Below, piece by piece: positions 9,734-18,769 of a stretch of 64,000 bases of DNA (its first letter is position 1; every line of letters starts with the position of its first letter). The notes beneath the pieces were generated by a model that was given only the letters and a program-made list of their open reading frames with translations, was not told the DNA's origin and made no database searches. The stretch is from Ferrovibrio terrae_A (lineage in GTDB: Bacteria > Pseudomonadota > Alphaproteobacteria > Ferrovibrionales > Ferrovibrionaceae). The position numbers were made by a program, and so were the translations under genes. The DNA is taken from the NCBI RefSeq assembly GCF_943372915.1, contig NZ_CALSAN010000013.1:1-64000 (forward strand), written 5' to 3'.

Positions 9734-10567
9734 ATGCTAAGCTTTGGCGAACCTTTCACCGCTGACCCGCGTTACCCTCCCGTGACCGCTTCCTCGCTGC
9801 CCCGTTCCGGCTTCCGCCTGGCCGACCTCACCTGGGTCGACGCCGCCGACCTGATCGGCGACGGCCTGCCCGTTGTGATCCCGATCGGGGCCGCCGCCCG
9901 CGCCCATGGCCCGCATCTGCCACTCGGCACCGACCGGCTGGTGGTGGAAGTGGTGGCCGAACGCCTGCTGGCCAGTCTTCCCGTTTTGATTGCGCCCTGC
10001 ATAAGCCAGGGCTTCCAGCCGGCCTTCATGGATTACCCCGGCAGCCAGCATATCGAGGCCGATACCTTCCAGGCCCTGGTGACCGAAATCATTGAAGGCT
10101 ATCTGCGCCACGGCGCCGAGCGCATCCTGTTGCTCAACAACGGCATCGCCACGGAAGCCCCGCTCAGGCTGGCGGCACAGACCATCCTGCAGCGCCACGG
10201 CATCCGCATCGCCACCGCCGACCTGCCCCGGCTCGGCAGCACCACTGCCTCGGCCGACGATCTTGACGAGCGCAATACCTCGCTGCTGCTCGCCATCGCA
10301 CCGGCGCTGGTGCGGCTCGACCGGCTGGAACAGATGGCCGGCGACGAGGATGAGGATGATTTCATCGATGGTGCCGACGAACCGCGCCTGTTCTCGTTAC
10401 GCCGGCCGCTGCGCTTCACGCCGGAAGAGCGGGCCGGCGGTATCGTGAACCGCACCGGCACCACCGGCGACGCCACCGCGGCAACGGCAGAGAAAGGCGA
10501 ACGCCTGCTGGGCGCCATCGTCGACGAGATTGTCGCCGATATGCGCCTGCTATGGACTGATCTCTAG
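9734..10567 (+). CDS. Creatininase-family (creatinine amidohydrolase fold) protein with altered metal site
   Basis: 277 residues. Seen: the family signature PIGAAARAHGPHLPLGTD at about 50-67 and DYPGS at 100-104. Creatininase metal ligands are Glu and His in ExHGPHLP, Asp in LGTD, and His and Glu in an NGHxEN-type loop. Here the first Glu position reads Arg56, and the loop reads NNGIATEA (135-142), losing the His. His58 and Asp67 remain. An acidic insertion GDEDEDDFIDGADE lies near residue 206. It may therefore be non-catalytic or use another site. The gene is divergent from the methyltransferase. GTG 9782 is an alternative start. Confidence 0.8.
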   Translation: MLSFGEPFTADPRYPPVTASSLPRSGFRLADLTWVDAADLIGDGLPVVIPIGAAARAHGPHLPLGTDRLVVEVVAERLLASLPVLIAPCISQGFQPAFMDYPGSQHIEADTFQALVTEIIEGYLRHGAERILLLNNGIATEAPLRLAAQTILQRHGIRIATADLPRLGSTTASADDLDERNTSLLLAIAPALVRLDRLEQMAGDEDEDDFIDGADEPRLFSLRRPLRFTPEERAGGIVNRTGTTGDATAATAEKGERLLGAIVDEIVADMRLLWTDL

Positions 10568-10573
10568 AAAAGC

Positions 10574-10921
10574 TTAGACGATCCGCAGGTTGCTGCGGGC
10601 GTTGCTGCGCAGTTTGAGGTCGTTGACCGCGACCTCCAACACATTGATCGCACGCTTCACTTCATCCAGCTGGGTCTTCAGCTCGGAGATATCGCTCTTG
10701 ATATCGCTCAGCTCGCTGTAGGTGAGCTGCGAGGCACGTTCGTTGTCGGCGAAGAATTTGTTATAGGCGGTGAACTGCTTCTCGATGGCGCCCATGCGCA
10801 CTTCCAGCGTCATGCGCATCTGGCTGATGCGCTGCTCGAAATTGCCCAGATGCAGCAGCAGCCAGGCACCCAGCCACAGCAGGACAATGCCGCCACCCAT
10901 CACATAGAGCCAGTCGCTCAT
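10574..10921 (-). CDS. Small membrane-anchored coiled-coil protein, unknown function
   Basis: 115 residues. Seen: one hydrophobic segment at about 5-24 (LYVMGGGIVLLWLGAWLLLH), then a long helical, heptad-like region (residues 28-105) with ELSDIKSDISELKTQLDEVKRAINVLEV. The start at ATG 10921 is preceded by AAGGTG. Layout suggests a single-pass inner-membrane protein with a coiled coil that may oligomerise. No family recognised. Convergent with the creatininase-fold gene, with six bases between the stops. Confidence 0.65.
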   Translation of the reverse strand: MSDWLYVMGGGIVLLWLGAWLLLHLGNFEQRISQMRMTLEVRMGAIEKQFTAYNKFFADNERASQLTYSELSDIKSDISELKTQLDEVKRAINVLEVAVNDLKLRSNARSNLRIV

Positions 10922-11023
10922 ACATCACCTTCCGCTAACGGCACCCGGGAGAATCACGCGCGCCTGCGTCCCTAACAGGATATAGGCCCCGTCCGTTCCA
11001 GCGCAACGTGGCTTTTGTCGTGG

Positions 11024-12271
11024 TTAACGCGGCGGACGGATGGAAACCGGTCGGCCGGCAAAGACGGTCTGGCGCAGCGGGTTGAGGCCGACTTGATAGG
11101 CCAACGCGGCCGGGCGGGCGATATCCCAGACTACGAAATCCGCCATTTTCCCCGCTTCAAGCGTGCCAACCGACTCGGCGATGCCGAGCGCCCGGGCAGC
11201 CTCCCGGGTCACGCCAGCCAGCGCCTCGGCCGGGGTCAGGCGGAACAGGGTGCAGGCCATCGAGAGCATCAGCAGCAGTGAGGTGACCGGCGAGGTGCCC
11301 GGATTGCAGTCGGTCGAGATGGCAATCGGCACGCCATGGCGCCGCAGCAGGTCGATCGGCGGCAGCCTAGTTTCGCGCAGGATGTAGAAGGCACCGGGCA
11401 GCAGCACGGCCACCGTGCCGGCCTTCGCCATCGCCTGCACACCGGCGTCATCGAGATATTCCAGATGATCGGCCGACAGCGCCTGGAAGCTCGCGGCCAA
11501 AGCGGCACCACTCATGTTGCTGAGCTGCTCGGCATGCAGCTTCACCGGCAGGCCATGCTTGCGCGCTGCCTCGAAAACCCGTCGCGTCTGCGCCAGCGTG
11601 AAGCCGATGGTCTCGCAGAAGGCATCTACCGCATCGGCGAGACCAGCCTGCTTGGCGGCTGGAATAATGCGCTCGCAGACCAGATCGATATAGCCATCGG
11701 CATTGCTGGCATATTCCGGCGGCAGCGCATGGGCGGCCAGCAGCGTGGTACACACGCGCAGCGGATATTTCTCGCCCAGCTGCCGTGCGACCCGCAACGT
11801 CTTCAGTTCATTTTCAAGATCGAGGCCATAGCCCGATTTGATTTCCAGCGTGGTGACGCCCTCGGCCAGCAATGGCTGCAAACGCTTTTCGCTCTGCGCC
11901 AGCAGGGTGGCCTCGTCGGCAGCACGCGTCGCCGTCACGGTGGAGCGGATACCGCCGCCGGCTCGGGCTATCTCTTCATAAGACGCGCCATTCAGCCGTA
12001 GCTCGAATTCATGCGCGCGGTCGCCGCCATAGACCAGATGGGTGTGGCAGTCGATCAGGCCCGGCGTGATCCAGCCGCCGCCGACATCATGCACGGCGGT
12101 GTGGCGTCCGATGCCGCCTTTCGGTAGGGCATCGGCAGGGCCGATCCAGGCAATGCGGCCATCCTTCAGGGCCATCGCACCATTGTGGATGGCACCAAAG
12201 CCATCCGTGCTGCCAGCCCGCATGGTGGCCAGATCGGCGCCGCGCCACACGCTGTCCCAAGTCTCGGCCAT
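11024..12271 (-). CDS. hutI: Imidazolonepropionase
   Basis: Third step of histidine degradation: hydrolysis of 4-imidazolone-5-propionate to N-formimino-glutamate. 415 residues from ATG 12271; a TTG at 12304 is in frame but lies inside the operator palindrome and is less likely. Seen: amidohydrolase metal motif LIDCHTHLVYGGDR, EIKSGYGL, the HAEQLS metal histidine, SADHLEY, and STDCNPGTSP with the metal aspartate. It is divergent from hutF with only about 60 bases between the starts, and the pair shares one palindrome, fitting HutC-type substrate-induced control. Confidence 0.96.
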   Translation of the reverse strand: MAETWDSVWRGADLATMRAGSTDGFGAIHNGAMALKDGRIAWIGPADALPKGGIGRHTAVHDVGGGWITPGLIDCHTHLVYGGDRAHEFELRLNGASYEEIARAGGGIRSTVTATRAADEATLLAQSEKRLQPLLAEGVTTLEIKSGYGLDLENELKTLRVARQLGEKYPLRVCTTLLAAHALPPEYASNADGYIDLVCERIIPAAKQAGLADAVDAFCETIGFTLAQTRRVFEAARKHGLPVKLHAEQLSNMSGAALAASFQALSADHLEYLDDAGVQAMAKAGTVAVLLPGAFYILRETRLPPIDLLRRHGVPIAISTDCNPGTSPVTSLLLMLSMACTLFRLTPAEALAGVTREAARALGIAESVGTLEAGKMADFVVWDIARPAALAYQVGLNPLRQTVFAGRPVSIRPPR

Positions 12272-12300
12272 CTGCGTCTTTCGTCTCACTGCCGTTTCTG

Positions 12301-12322
12301 CCAACTTATATATACAAGTTGG
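12301..12322. promoter_or_regulatory. Palindromic operator between hutI and hutF (candidate HutC site)
   Basis: A 22-base near-perfect palindrome with core AACTTATATATACAAGTT; 20 of 22 positions are symmetric when the outer CC and GG are included. It stands in the short divergent region, overlapping the GGGAG ribosome site of hutF and covering the hutI promoter area. HutC, a GntR-family repressor released by urocanate, is known to bind TGTATATACA-like palindromes in other proteobacteria; this core differs by one base. The assignment to HutC is inference; no hutC gene is in the window. Confidence 0.7.
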
Positions 12323-12333
12323 GAGATTCCGTC

Positions 12334-13713
12334 ATGCGCCGCTTCCTGTTGCGCCACGCCCTGCTGCCCGACGGCTGGCACAACGATGTGCTGGTCGCCG
12401 TGGATGCGACCGGGCTGATCGCGCGCGCGACCCCAAAGTCTGCAGATGCCACGGCCACACTGCTCGATGGCCCGGTGCTGCCCGGCCTGCCCAACCTGCA
12501 CAGCCATGCCTTCCAGCGCGCCATGGCCGGCCTGGCCGAACGCAGCGGACCCGGACAGGACAGTTTCTGGACCTGGCGCGAGACCATGTATGGCTTCGCC
12601 GCCAAGCTGACACCCGAGGATATCGAGGCGATTGCCGGGCAGCTTTATGCCGACATGCTGGAGGCGGGGTTCACCGCGGTCGCCGAATTCCATTATGTGC
12701 ATCACCAGCCCGACGGCACGCCCTACGATGATCCGGCCGAACTGAGCCGGCGCGTGATCGCCGCCGCCGATACCGCCGGCATCGGCCTGACCCATCTGCC
12801 AGTGCTGTATCGCTATGGCGGCTTTGGCGGCACGGCGCCGCAGCCGCGCCAGCGCCGCTTCCTGCATGACGCCGATGCCTATGCCCGCCTACTGCAGGCC
12901 CTGGCGCCGGCCTTCCGTGGCCGCAGCGACCGGCGGCTCGGCATCGCCCCGCATAGTCTGCGCGCCGTCTCGCCCGAGCTACTACGCGATGGCATTACAG
13001 CGCTGAACGAGATCGATGCCGCGGCACCGATCCATATCCATATCGCCGAACAGACCGCCGAGGTAGACGACTGCATCCGCTGGTCAGACAAGCGCCCGGT
13101 GCAGTGGCTGCTCGATCAGAGCATCGTGGACAAGCGCTGGTGCCTGGTGCATGCCACGCATCTGAGCGAAGACGAGATGCTGCGGCTGGCCGCGTCACAG
13201 GCGGTGGCCGGCCTCTGCCCCACCACCGAAGCCAATCTCGGCGATGGCCTGTTCCCGGTCGTGGAATACATGGAAGCCAATGGCCGCATCGGCATCGGCT
13301 CCGACAGCCATATCAGTGTCTCCGCGGCGGAAGACCTGCGGCTGCTGGAATACGGCCAGCGCCTGGTGCGGCGCAGCCGCACGCTGCTGGCCGGTGGGCC
13401 TGATCGTTCGACCGGACGGCGGCTGTTCGAGGCGGCAGCAAAAGGTGGCACACAGGCGCTGGGCCAGCCGATGGGCGCCATCGCGCCGGGCCACCGCGCC
13501 GATTTCGTGCTGCTGGATCAGGATGCGCCGAGCCTGGCGGCGCGGCAGGGTGATGCCGTGCTGGATGCCTGGATCTTTGCGAACCAGGCGCGTTCAGCGA
13601 TCCGCGATGTCTATGTCGCCGGGAACCGCGTGGTGGAAGCCGGCCGCCATATCCGCAGCGAAACTCTCGCTGCCGCCTACCGCAAGGCCCTAGGCCGCCT
13701 GCTCCAGGACTGA
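12334..13713 (+). CDS. hutF: Formimidoylglutamate deiminase
   Basis: Amidohydrolase that converts N-formimino-L-glutamate to N-formyl-glutamate and ammonia, the branch of histidine degradation used with HutG. 459 residues from ATG 12334; GGGAG lies eight bases upstream (a TTG at 12319 is the longer alternative). Seen: LPNLHSHAFQRAMAG metal motif, GIAPHSLRAV, IHIHIAEQTAEV, LVHATHLSE, GLCPTTEANLGDG and GIGSDSHISVS with the metal aspartate, all in the order of the HutF family. Its 3' end overlaps the convergent argE-like gene by 24 bases. Confidence 0.95.
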   Translation: MRRFLLRHALLPDGWHNDVLVAVDATGLIARATPKSADATATLLDGPVLPGLPNLHSHAFQRAMAGLAERSGPGQDSFWTWRETMYGFAAKLTPEDIEAIAGQLYADMLEAGFTAVAEFHYVHHQPDGTPYDDPAELSRRVIAAADTAGIGLTHLPVLYRYGGFGGTAPQPRQRRFLHDADAYARLLQALAPAFRGRSDRRLGIAPHSLRAVSPELLRDGITALNEIDAAAPIHIHIAEQTAEVDDCIRWSDKRPVQWLLDQSIVDKRWCLVHATHLSEDEMLRLAASQAVAGLCPTTEANLGDGLFPVVEYMEANGRIGIGSDSHISVSAAEDLRLLEYGQRLVRRSRTLLAGGPDRSTGRRLFEAAAKGGTQALGQPMGAIAPGHRADFVLLDQDAPSLAARQGDAVLDAWIFANQARSAIRDVYVAGNRVVEAGRHIRSETLAAAYRKALGRLLQD

Positions 13714-14886
13714 GCGGCTGCCGGGTTCGCGGCAGAAGGCGATCAGGCGGCGCAGGAAGGCCTCGCCCTCGGCCACCTGGCTGAGTTCGATATACTCGGC
13801 CGGCTTATGCGCCTCGCGGATATTGCCCGGGCCACAGACGACCGCCGGCACGCCGCCGATCTGGAAAATCCCAGCTTCAGTGCCGTAGGACACCGCATGG
13901 GTCTGGTTCTGCCCGGCCAGTTTCAGCGCCAGCGTTTCAGCCGGATTGCGCGCGGCCGGCAGCAAGGCCGGCGCATAGGCGACCATATCCGTGTCGATGC
14001 CGGTCTCGGGCCGGATGCGCTGCATCTTCGGCACCAGTTCTTCCGCGGCATAGCGTTTCACGGCCTCCAGAATCACCGTGTCATGCTCGGGCTTCACACT
14101 GCGGATATCCCAGGCCAGCCTGCATTCGCGCGCCAGGATGTTGCGCGCGGTGCCGCCATGGATCTCGCCCACCGTGATGGTGGTAAACGGCGGCTCGAAG
14201 CGGCCGTCCTGATGCTCGGGTTTCTGGTATTCGACCTGGATGCGGTTCATCTCGGCGATCAGCTCGGCCGCCATCTGAACAGCATTGACGCCCTGATGCG
14301 TCGCCGAGGAATGGGCCTCGAAGCCGCGCACCACAGTGTTGCAGGCGCAGACACTCTTATGCGCATTGACCACCTTCATATCAGTGGGTTCGCCGATGAT
14401 GGCGAGTTTCGGCATCGGGCCGCCGCGATTGATGAACTCGACGATACCATGCACGCCGATGCAGCCGACTTCCTCATCGTAGGAGAAGGCGAAATGCAGC
14501 GGCACACTCAAGGGCTTTTCCAGCATCTCGGGCAGCAGCGCCAGGCAGAGCGCAATGAAGCTTTTCATATCCGAGGTGCCGCGGCCAAACAGCCGATCGC
14601 CGCGCTGCACGATCTTGAACGGGTCGCTGGTCCAGGGCTGGCCATCCACCGGGACGACGTCGGTGTGACCCGACAGCACGATGCCGCCGACATCCTTCGG
14701 CCCGATCGTGGCGTAGAGATTGGCCTTCTTGCCGGTGGCGTCGAAGATCTTTTCCGACGCGATTCCGTGCTGCGCCAGGTATCCGGCGATGTCGTCGATC
14801 AGGTTGAGGTTGGACAGGCGGCTGGTGGTATCGAAACCGACCAGCCGGGTGATCCAGTCGAGGGAAGCCTGGCTAGGAGAGGTCAT
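13690..14886 (-). CDS. argE: Acetylornithine deacetylase (M20 family)
   Basis: Zinc hydrolase; in arginine synthesis it removes acetate from N-acetylornithine. 398 residues. Seen: metal motif SGHTDVVPVDGQPW, GRGTSDMKSF with the bridging aspartate, the catalytic pair FSYDEEVGCIG, IGEPTDMKVV, a dimerisation domain (FEAHSSATHQG), and the final histidine in NIREAHKPAEYIEL. This is the typical alphaproteobacterial ArgE length and order. Because the gene lies beside hutF, a role on another N-acyl amino acid cannot be excluded. ATG 14886; convergent overlap with hutF. Confidence 0.88.
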   Translation of the reverse strand: MTSPSQASLDWITRLVGFDTTSRLSNLNLIDDIAGYLAQHGIASEKIFDATGKKANLYATIGPKDVGGIVLSGHTDVVPVDGQPWTSDPFKIVQRGDRLFGRGTSDMKSFIALCLALLPEMLEKPLSVPLHFAFSYDEEVGCIGVHGIVEFINRGGPMPKLAIIGEPTDMKVVNAHKSVCACNTVVRGFEAHSSATHQGVNAVQMAAELIAEMNRIQVEYQKPEHQDGRFEPPFTTITVGEIHGGTARNILARECRLAWDIRSVKPEHDTVILEAVKRYAAEELVPKMQRIRPETGIDTDMVAYAPALLPAARNPAETLALKLAGQNQTHAVSYGTEAGIFQIGGVPAVVCGPGNIREAHKPAEYIELSQVAEGEAFLRRLIAFCREPGSRSVLEQAA

Positions 14887-14962
14887 AGACCCGGTTTAGG
14901 GCGGCAAACCGCGCCGGTCAACAGCGAATGATCCGTGCCAATTGGTTCAGTCGTCCCCCGCT

Positions 14963-15622
14963 TCAATCATCCATGCCGCGGGCACCACCGCTGCTGGCGA
15001 TCATGGACAGGAATTCCTGGCGGGTACGCGGGTCGTCACGGAAGGCACCCAGCATGCGGCTGGTCACCATGGTCACGCCATGCTTGTGCACGCCGCGCGT
15101 GGTCATGCACTGATGCGCGGCTTCCATCACCACGGCCACACCGCGCGGCTGCAGCACGGCCTGCAGCGTATTGGCGACCTGGGCGGTCAGCTTTTCCTGG
15201 ATCTGCAGCCGCTTGGCATAGACCTCGACCACACGGGCCAGCTTGGAAATGCCGACCACGCGCTTGCCGGGCAGATAGGCAACATGCGCCTTGCCGATGA
15301 TCGGCACCATATGGTGCTCGCAATGGCTTTCCAGCCGGATGTCGCGCAGCACCACCATCTCGTCATAGCCCTCGATTTCCTCGAAGGTGCGTTCCAGCAT
15401 GCCGACCGGATCTTCGTCATAGCCGCCAAAGAATTCCTGGTAGGAGCGCACAACGCGGTCTGGCGTGCCGAGCAGGCCTTCACGGGTCGGGTCGTCGCCG
15501 GCCCAGCGGATCAGGGTGCGCACGGCATCCTCGGCCTCGGCGCGGCTCGGGCGCTGGGCTTTGCTTTCGTCATTCGCCTTGGCGACGGCCTGCTTGGTGT
15601 GGGATTGGGCAGCGGTGCTCAC
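14963..15622 (-). CDS. folE: GTP cyclohydrolase I
   Basis: Makes 7,8-dihydroneopterin triphosphate from GTP for folate (and possibly queuosine) synthesis. 219 residues when started at GTG 15622, chosen because AAGGAG stands seven bases upstream; the frame runs open to 15688 without a better start. Seen: TPDRVVRSYQEFFGGY, the zinc motif SHCEHHMVPIIGKAH, GISKLARVVEVYAKRLQIQE, and the second zinc cysteine in HQCMTTRGVHKHG. It lies 75 bases downstream of apaG on the same strand, so the two may be cotranscribed. Confidence 0.96.
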   Translation of the reverse strand: MSTAAQSHTKQAVAKANDESKAQRPSRAEAEDAVRTLIRWAGDDPTREGLLGTPDRVVRSYQEFFGGYDEDPVGMLERTFEEIEGYDEMVVLRDIRLESHCEHHMVPIIGKAHVAYLPGKRVVGISKLARVVEVYAKRLQIQEKLTAQVANTLQAVLQPRGVAVVMEAAHQCMTTRGVHKHGVTMVTSRMLGAFRDDPRTRQEFLSMIASSGGARGMDD

Positions 15623-15697
15623 GGTAAACTCCTTCGGGCATTCCTGTGGCGGGCCCATGGATACGTCACTGCCCCGGCCCTGGATCAATCCATTCGA

Positions 15698-16090
15698 TTA
15701 ATTGACGCGGCGTGCCTCGTGCGGGCTGTCCAGTGAAAAGGCCGGGATCGCCACATCGAACTGTTCGCCGGCCTCGGTCACCATTTGATAGGTACCGACC
15801 ATGAAACCGGACGAGGTGGGCAGCGGCGTGCCGCTGGTATATTCAAAGCTGTCGCCCGGTGCGAGCACCGGCTGCTCGCCAACCACGCCGGGGCCGCGGA
15901 CTTCCTGCACCCGGCCGCGCGCATCGGTGATCTTCCAGTAGCGGCTGCGCAGCTGCACGGTATCGGTGCCGCTGTTTTCGATTTTCACGTTATAGGCCCA
16001 GACGAAATAGCTCTCTTCCGGCGAGGATTGCTCGTCGAGATAGACCGGCTGGACCGTGACCGAGATATCGTGTGTTTTCGTGCTGTACAT
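15698..16090 (-). CDS. apaG: Co2+/Mg2+ efflux protein ApaG
   Basis: 130 residues, the normal family size. Small beta-sandwich (fibronectin-III-like) protein historically tied to cobalt/magnesium resistance; biochemical role still unsettled. Seen: VWAYNVKIENSGTDTVQLRSRYWKITD, the glycine-rich GPGVVGEQPVLAPGDSFEYTSG, and SGFMVGTYQM, all hallmarks of ApaG. ATG 16090. Upstream of folE on the same strand. Confidence 0.93.
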   Translation of the reverse strand: MYSTKTHDISVTVQPVYLDEQSSPEESYFVWAYNVKIENSGTDTVQLRSRYWKITDARGRVQEVRGPGVVGEQPVLAPGDSFEYTSGTPLPTSSGFMVGTYQMVTEAGEQFDVAIPAFSLDSPHEARRVN

Positions 16091-16286
16091 CTGGCTTTAC
16101 TCCGATGCGCCGCCGGGCTGAAGCCCCGCTCCAGCCCCTGGCCATCGTCTGTCAGGATATTAGGAGCCAATCCCGGAATGTCCAGCCAAGCGGCTGGAAC
16201 AGCATCGTGATTCACCCCCCGGTGCCGCGCCAGGGTTGCGGCGGGAGCCGCGACCCGCCGGGAAAATGGCAGCCGTGAAATGCAAA

Positions 16287-16310
16287 CGGCCGCCCCTTCC
16301 GGGGCGGCCG
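16287..16310 (-). terminator. Hairpin terminator after the OmpA-family gene
   Basis: Perfect 10-bp inverted repeat CGGCCGCCCC (16287-16296) and GGGGCGGCCG (16301-16310) with a TTCC loop. On the minus strand it follows the OmpA-family stop by 23 bases and is followed by a short TTT, as expected for a rho-independent terminator. Confidence 0.75.
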
Positions 16311-16333
16311 CGCATAGTCGAAAAGACTGGTGC

Positions 16334-17371
16334 TTAGCGACGCAGGTAAATCTGCGCGTTGCGGTTCTCGTCGTTGCGGACGCCATCGGCGGTCGGGACA
16401 CGCGGCTTCTCTTCGCCGTTGGCCACCGTCTGGATCGCGCTGCGGGTGATGCCCTTCGAGCTGAGGTAAGCCGCAACCGATTCGGCACGACGCTGCGACA
16501 GGCGCAGGTTGTAGTCGTTCTTGCCCGAACGGTCAGCGTTACCTTCGATGCGCACGTTGGTCGAACCCGTGGCACGGTAATCGGCGATGGCGCGATCAAG
16601 CACCTGCGCCGCAACCGGGCTGATATCCGACTTATCGAAGGCGAAGAACACGATGTAGGTCTCAGGTGCGCGCGGCGCCGGAGCCGGAGCGGCCGGAGCC
16701 GGGGCCGGGGCAGGAGCCGGCGCCGGAGCGGCGACAGCAGCAGCCGGCATCGGCTTGGCCGGGGTGCCGAACTTGTAGGTCACGCCCAGCATCACGGTGT
16801 GAATCTGGTTGCCCACCTCAACCGTCGGCGCGCCGGTCGTCCCGAGACGCGCATCGCCCGTATACATGTAGCGATAGTCGGCCGAAAGCTGCCAGTTGCT
16901 GTCCAGCGCGTACCACAGGCCGGCGATGCCCTGCACGCCCCAGGTGCTGTCCTGGTCGTCGCTGGTCACGCCGCCGAAGCGGATGTCCTGCGCCGAATGG
17001 CGCACGAAGCCAACACCGGCGCCCAGGTAGGGGCTCCAGTTGCTGGTCGGCATGAAATCATACAGGGCGTTGGCAAAGACGGTGTAAGTGCGCAGATCGC
17101 CACTGGCAGCGCCATCGGCGCCCCACTCGCGCCAGCCCAGCTCGCCTTCAGCGCGCCAGCCGGCACCGAAGTCGTAACCGCCCTTCACCATCCCGACATA
17201 GCCGGTGTCGAAGTCGAGCTTGCCAACAGTGGCAGAACCCTTCACGTCAGCGTCTTCGATCCAGGTCGCGCCGGCACCGATGCCGACATACGGACCCTGT
17301 TGGGCCGACGCCGAAGCTGACACTAGAGCTACCGCAGCGGCAGCAGTCAGCAGAGCGACACGAATGTTCAT
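16334..17371 (-). CDS. OmpA-family outer membrane protein
   Basis: 345 residues from ATG 17371, preceded by GAGGAG; the frame is open further upstream but without a signal peptide. Seen: signal peptide of about 22 residues ending ASASAQ, an eight-strand beta-barrel (GPYVGIGAGATWIED through VMLGVTYKFG, about 24-195), a Pro/Ala linker (about 196-235, repeating APAP), and an OmpA C-terminal peptidoglycan-binding domain with FAFDKSDISPVA and the NADRSGKNDYNLRLSQRRAESV signature. It tethers the outer membrane to the wall. Monocistronic, with its own strong terminator. Confidence 0.95.
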   Translation of the reverse strand: MNIRVALLTAAAAVALVSASASAQQGPYVGIGAGATWIEDADVKGSATVGKLDFDTGYVGMVKGGYDFGAGWRAEGELGWREWGADGAASGDLRTYTVFANALYDFMPTSNWSPYLGAGVGFVRHSAQDIRFGGVTSDDQDSTWGVQGIAGLWYALDSNWQLSADYRYMYTGDARLGTTGAPTVEVGNQIHTVMLGVTYKFGTPAKPMPAAAVAAPAPAPAPAPAPAAPAPAPRAPETYIVFFAFDKSDISPVAAQVLDRAIADYRATGSTNVRIEGNADRSGKNDYNLRLSQRRAESVAAYLSSKGITRSAIQTVANGEEKPRVPTADGVRNDENRNAQIYLRR

Positions 17372-17522
17372 GCGAATCTCCTCAACGAAAAAATTTCTGG
17401 CCGCGCCCCGCGGCTTGGCACGCCTCAACCGGGAGCAACTATACCAGCGACTTAACGCCGGCCGCACGCCTTGATCCCGCGCATGGGCCAATAATGCCGG
17501 GCTGTGGCATAATGGCAACAGA

Positions 17523-18737
17523 TTAGCCGGCCTTTTCAAGCGCATGGGCAATATCCTCGACCAGGTCCCGGGGGTCTTCCAGACCCACCGAGAGGCGCAC
17601 TAGGTCCTCGCCGATACCCAGCCGGGCCCGTTCCTCCAGACTCAACCTCTGGTGTGTGGTGGTAGCCGGGTGAGTGATCAGGCTTTTTGAATCGCCCAGA
17701 TTATTCGAGATATCCACCAATTTCAGGGCATTGAGGAAACGGAACGTCCCCGCCTTGCCGCCGTTCGGCCGGAAGGCAAGCATGTTGCCGCCGGCCGACA
17801 TCTGGCGCTGGACCAGGGCATATTGCGGGTGATCCTTGCGGCCAGGGTATAGCAGCGCCGGCACATTGGTCGGCGCCGCCAGACCGGGGTGGCCGGCCAG
17901 CTGATCGGCCAGGCTGGCGGCCGACTCGACCATCCGGCTGACCCGCAGCTCCAGGGTTTCCAATCCCTTGAGCATGACCCAGGCGTTGAACGGGCTGAGC
18001 GCCGGGCCGGTATGGCGCAGATAGGGCGTCAGTTCGTTAACGATGAAGTCTTCCGAGCCCAGCACCACGCCACCGAGGCAGCGGCCCTGGCCATCGATAT
18101 GCTTGGTGGCGGAATAGACCACGATATCAGCCCCGAGCTGCAACGGCTTCTGCAGCACCGGGGTGGCGAAGACATTGTCGACCACGACCCGGGCGCCATG
18201 CTTGTGCGCGATGGCGGCGACGGCCGGCAGGTCGATCACCTCCAGCGTCGGATTGGCCGGCGTTTCCAGGAATACCACCTTGGTGCGGGCATTGACCGCG
18301 CGCTCCCAGGCCGTGAGATCGGTGCCATCGATCAGATGCGTCTTGATGCCAAAGCGCGGCAGCAGGTCTTCGACGATATAGCGGCAGGAGCCGAACACGG
18401 CGCGCGCCGACACCACCTCGTCGCCGGCCTTGAGCTGGCACATCAGCGCGGCATTCACCGCCGCCATGCCGGTGGCGGTGGCGCGCGCGGCCTGGGCGCC
18501 TTCCAGCAGCACCATGCGCTGTTCGAACATTTCGACCGTGGGATTGCCGAAGCGGCTGTAGACGAAACCGGGCTCTTCATTCTTGAAGCGGCGCTCGGCG
18601 GCCTCGGCGCTGTCATAGCGGAAGCCCGAGGTCATGAAGATCGCCTCGGAGGTTTCGCCAAACCCGGTGCGCATGGTACCGCCGCGCACCATCTGGGTGG
18701 CCAGCCGCCAGGACTTCTCGCTCTCGTTCTTGCTCAT
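17523..18737 (-). CDS. metZ: O-succinylhomoserine sulfhydrylase
   Basis: PLP enzyme of methionine synthesis that makes homocysteine directly from an O-acylhomoserine and sulfide. 404 residues from ATG 18737 (AGAGGGTG upstream); the frame is open upstream into the terminator but those codons are not conserved. Seen: Cys/Met-metabolism PLP family motifs YSRFGNPTVEMFEQRMVLLEGA, ATATGMAAVNAA, VDNVFATPVLQKPL, the PLP lysine in YSATKHIDGQGR, and SLGDSKSLITHPATTTH-like NLGDSKSLITHPATTTHQ. Preceded by a SAM-II riboswitch and terminator, which fits the methionine assignment. Confidence 0.95.
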   Translation of the reverse strand: MSKNESEKSWRLATQMVRGGTMRTGFGETSEAIFMTSGFRYDSAEAAERRFKNEEPGFVYSRFGNPTVEMFEQRMVLLEGAQAARATATGMAAVNAALMCQLKAGDEVVSARAVFGSCRYIVEDLLPRFGIKTHLIDGTDLTAWERAVNARTKVVFLETPANPTLEVIDLPAVAAIAHKHGARVVVDNVFATPVLQKPLQLGADIVVYSATKHIDGQGRCLGGVVLGSEDFIVNELTPYLRHTGPALSPFNAWVMLKGLETLELRVSRMVESAASLADQLAGHPGLAAPTNVPALLYPGRKDHPQYALVQRQMSAGGNMLAFRPNGGKAGTFRFLNALKLVDISNNLGDSKSLITHPATTTHQRLSLEERARLGIGEDLVRLSVGLEDPRDLVEDIAHALEKAG

Positions 18738-18769
18738 CACACCCTCTTCCGGCCTGCCGCGCAGGCAAC

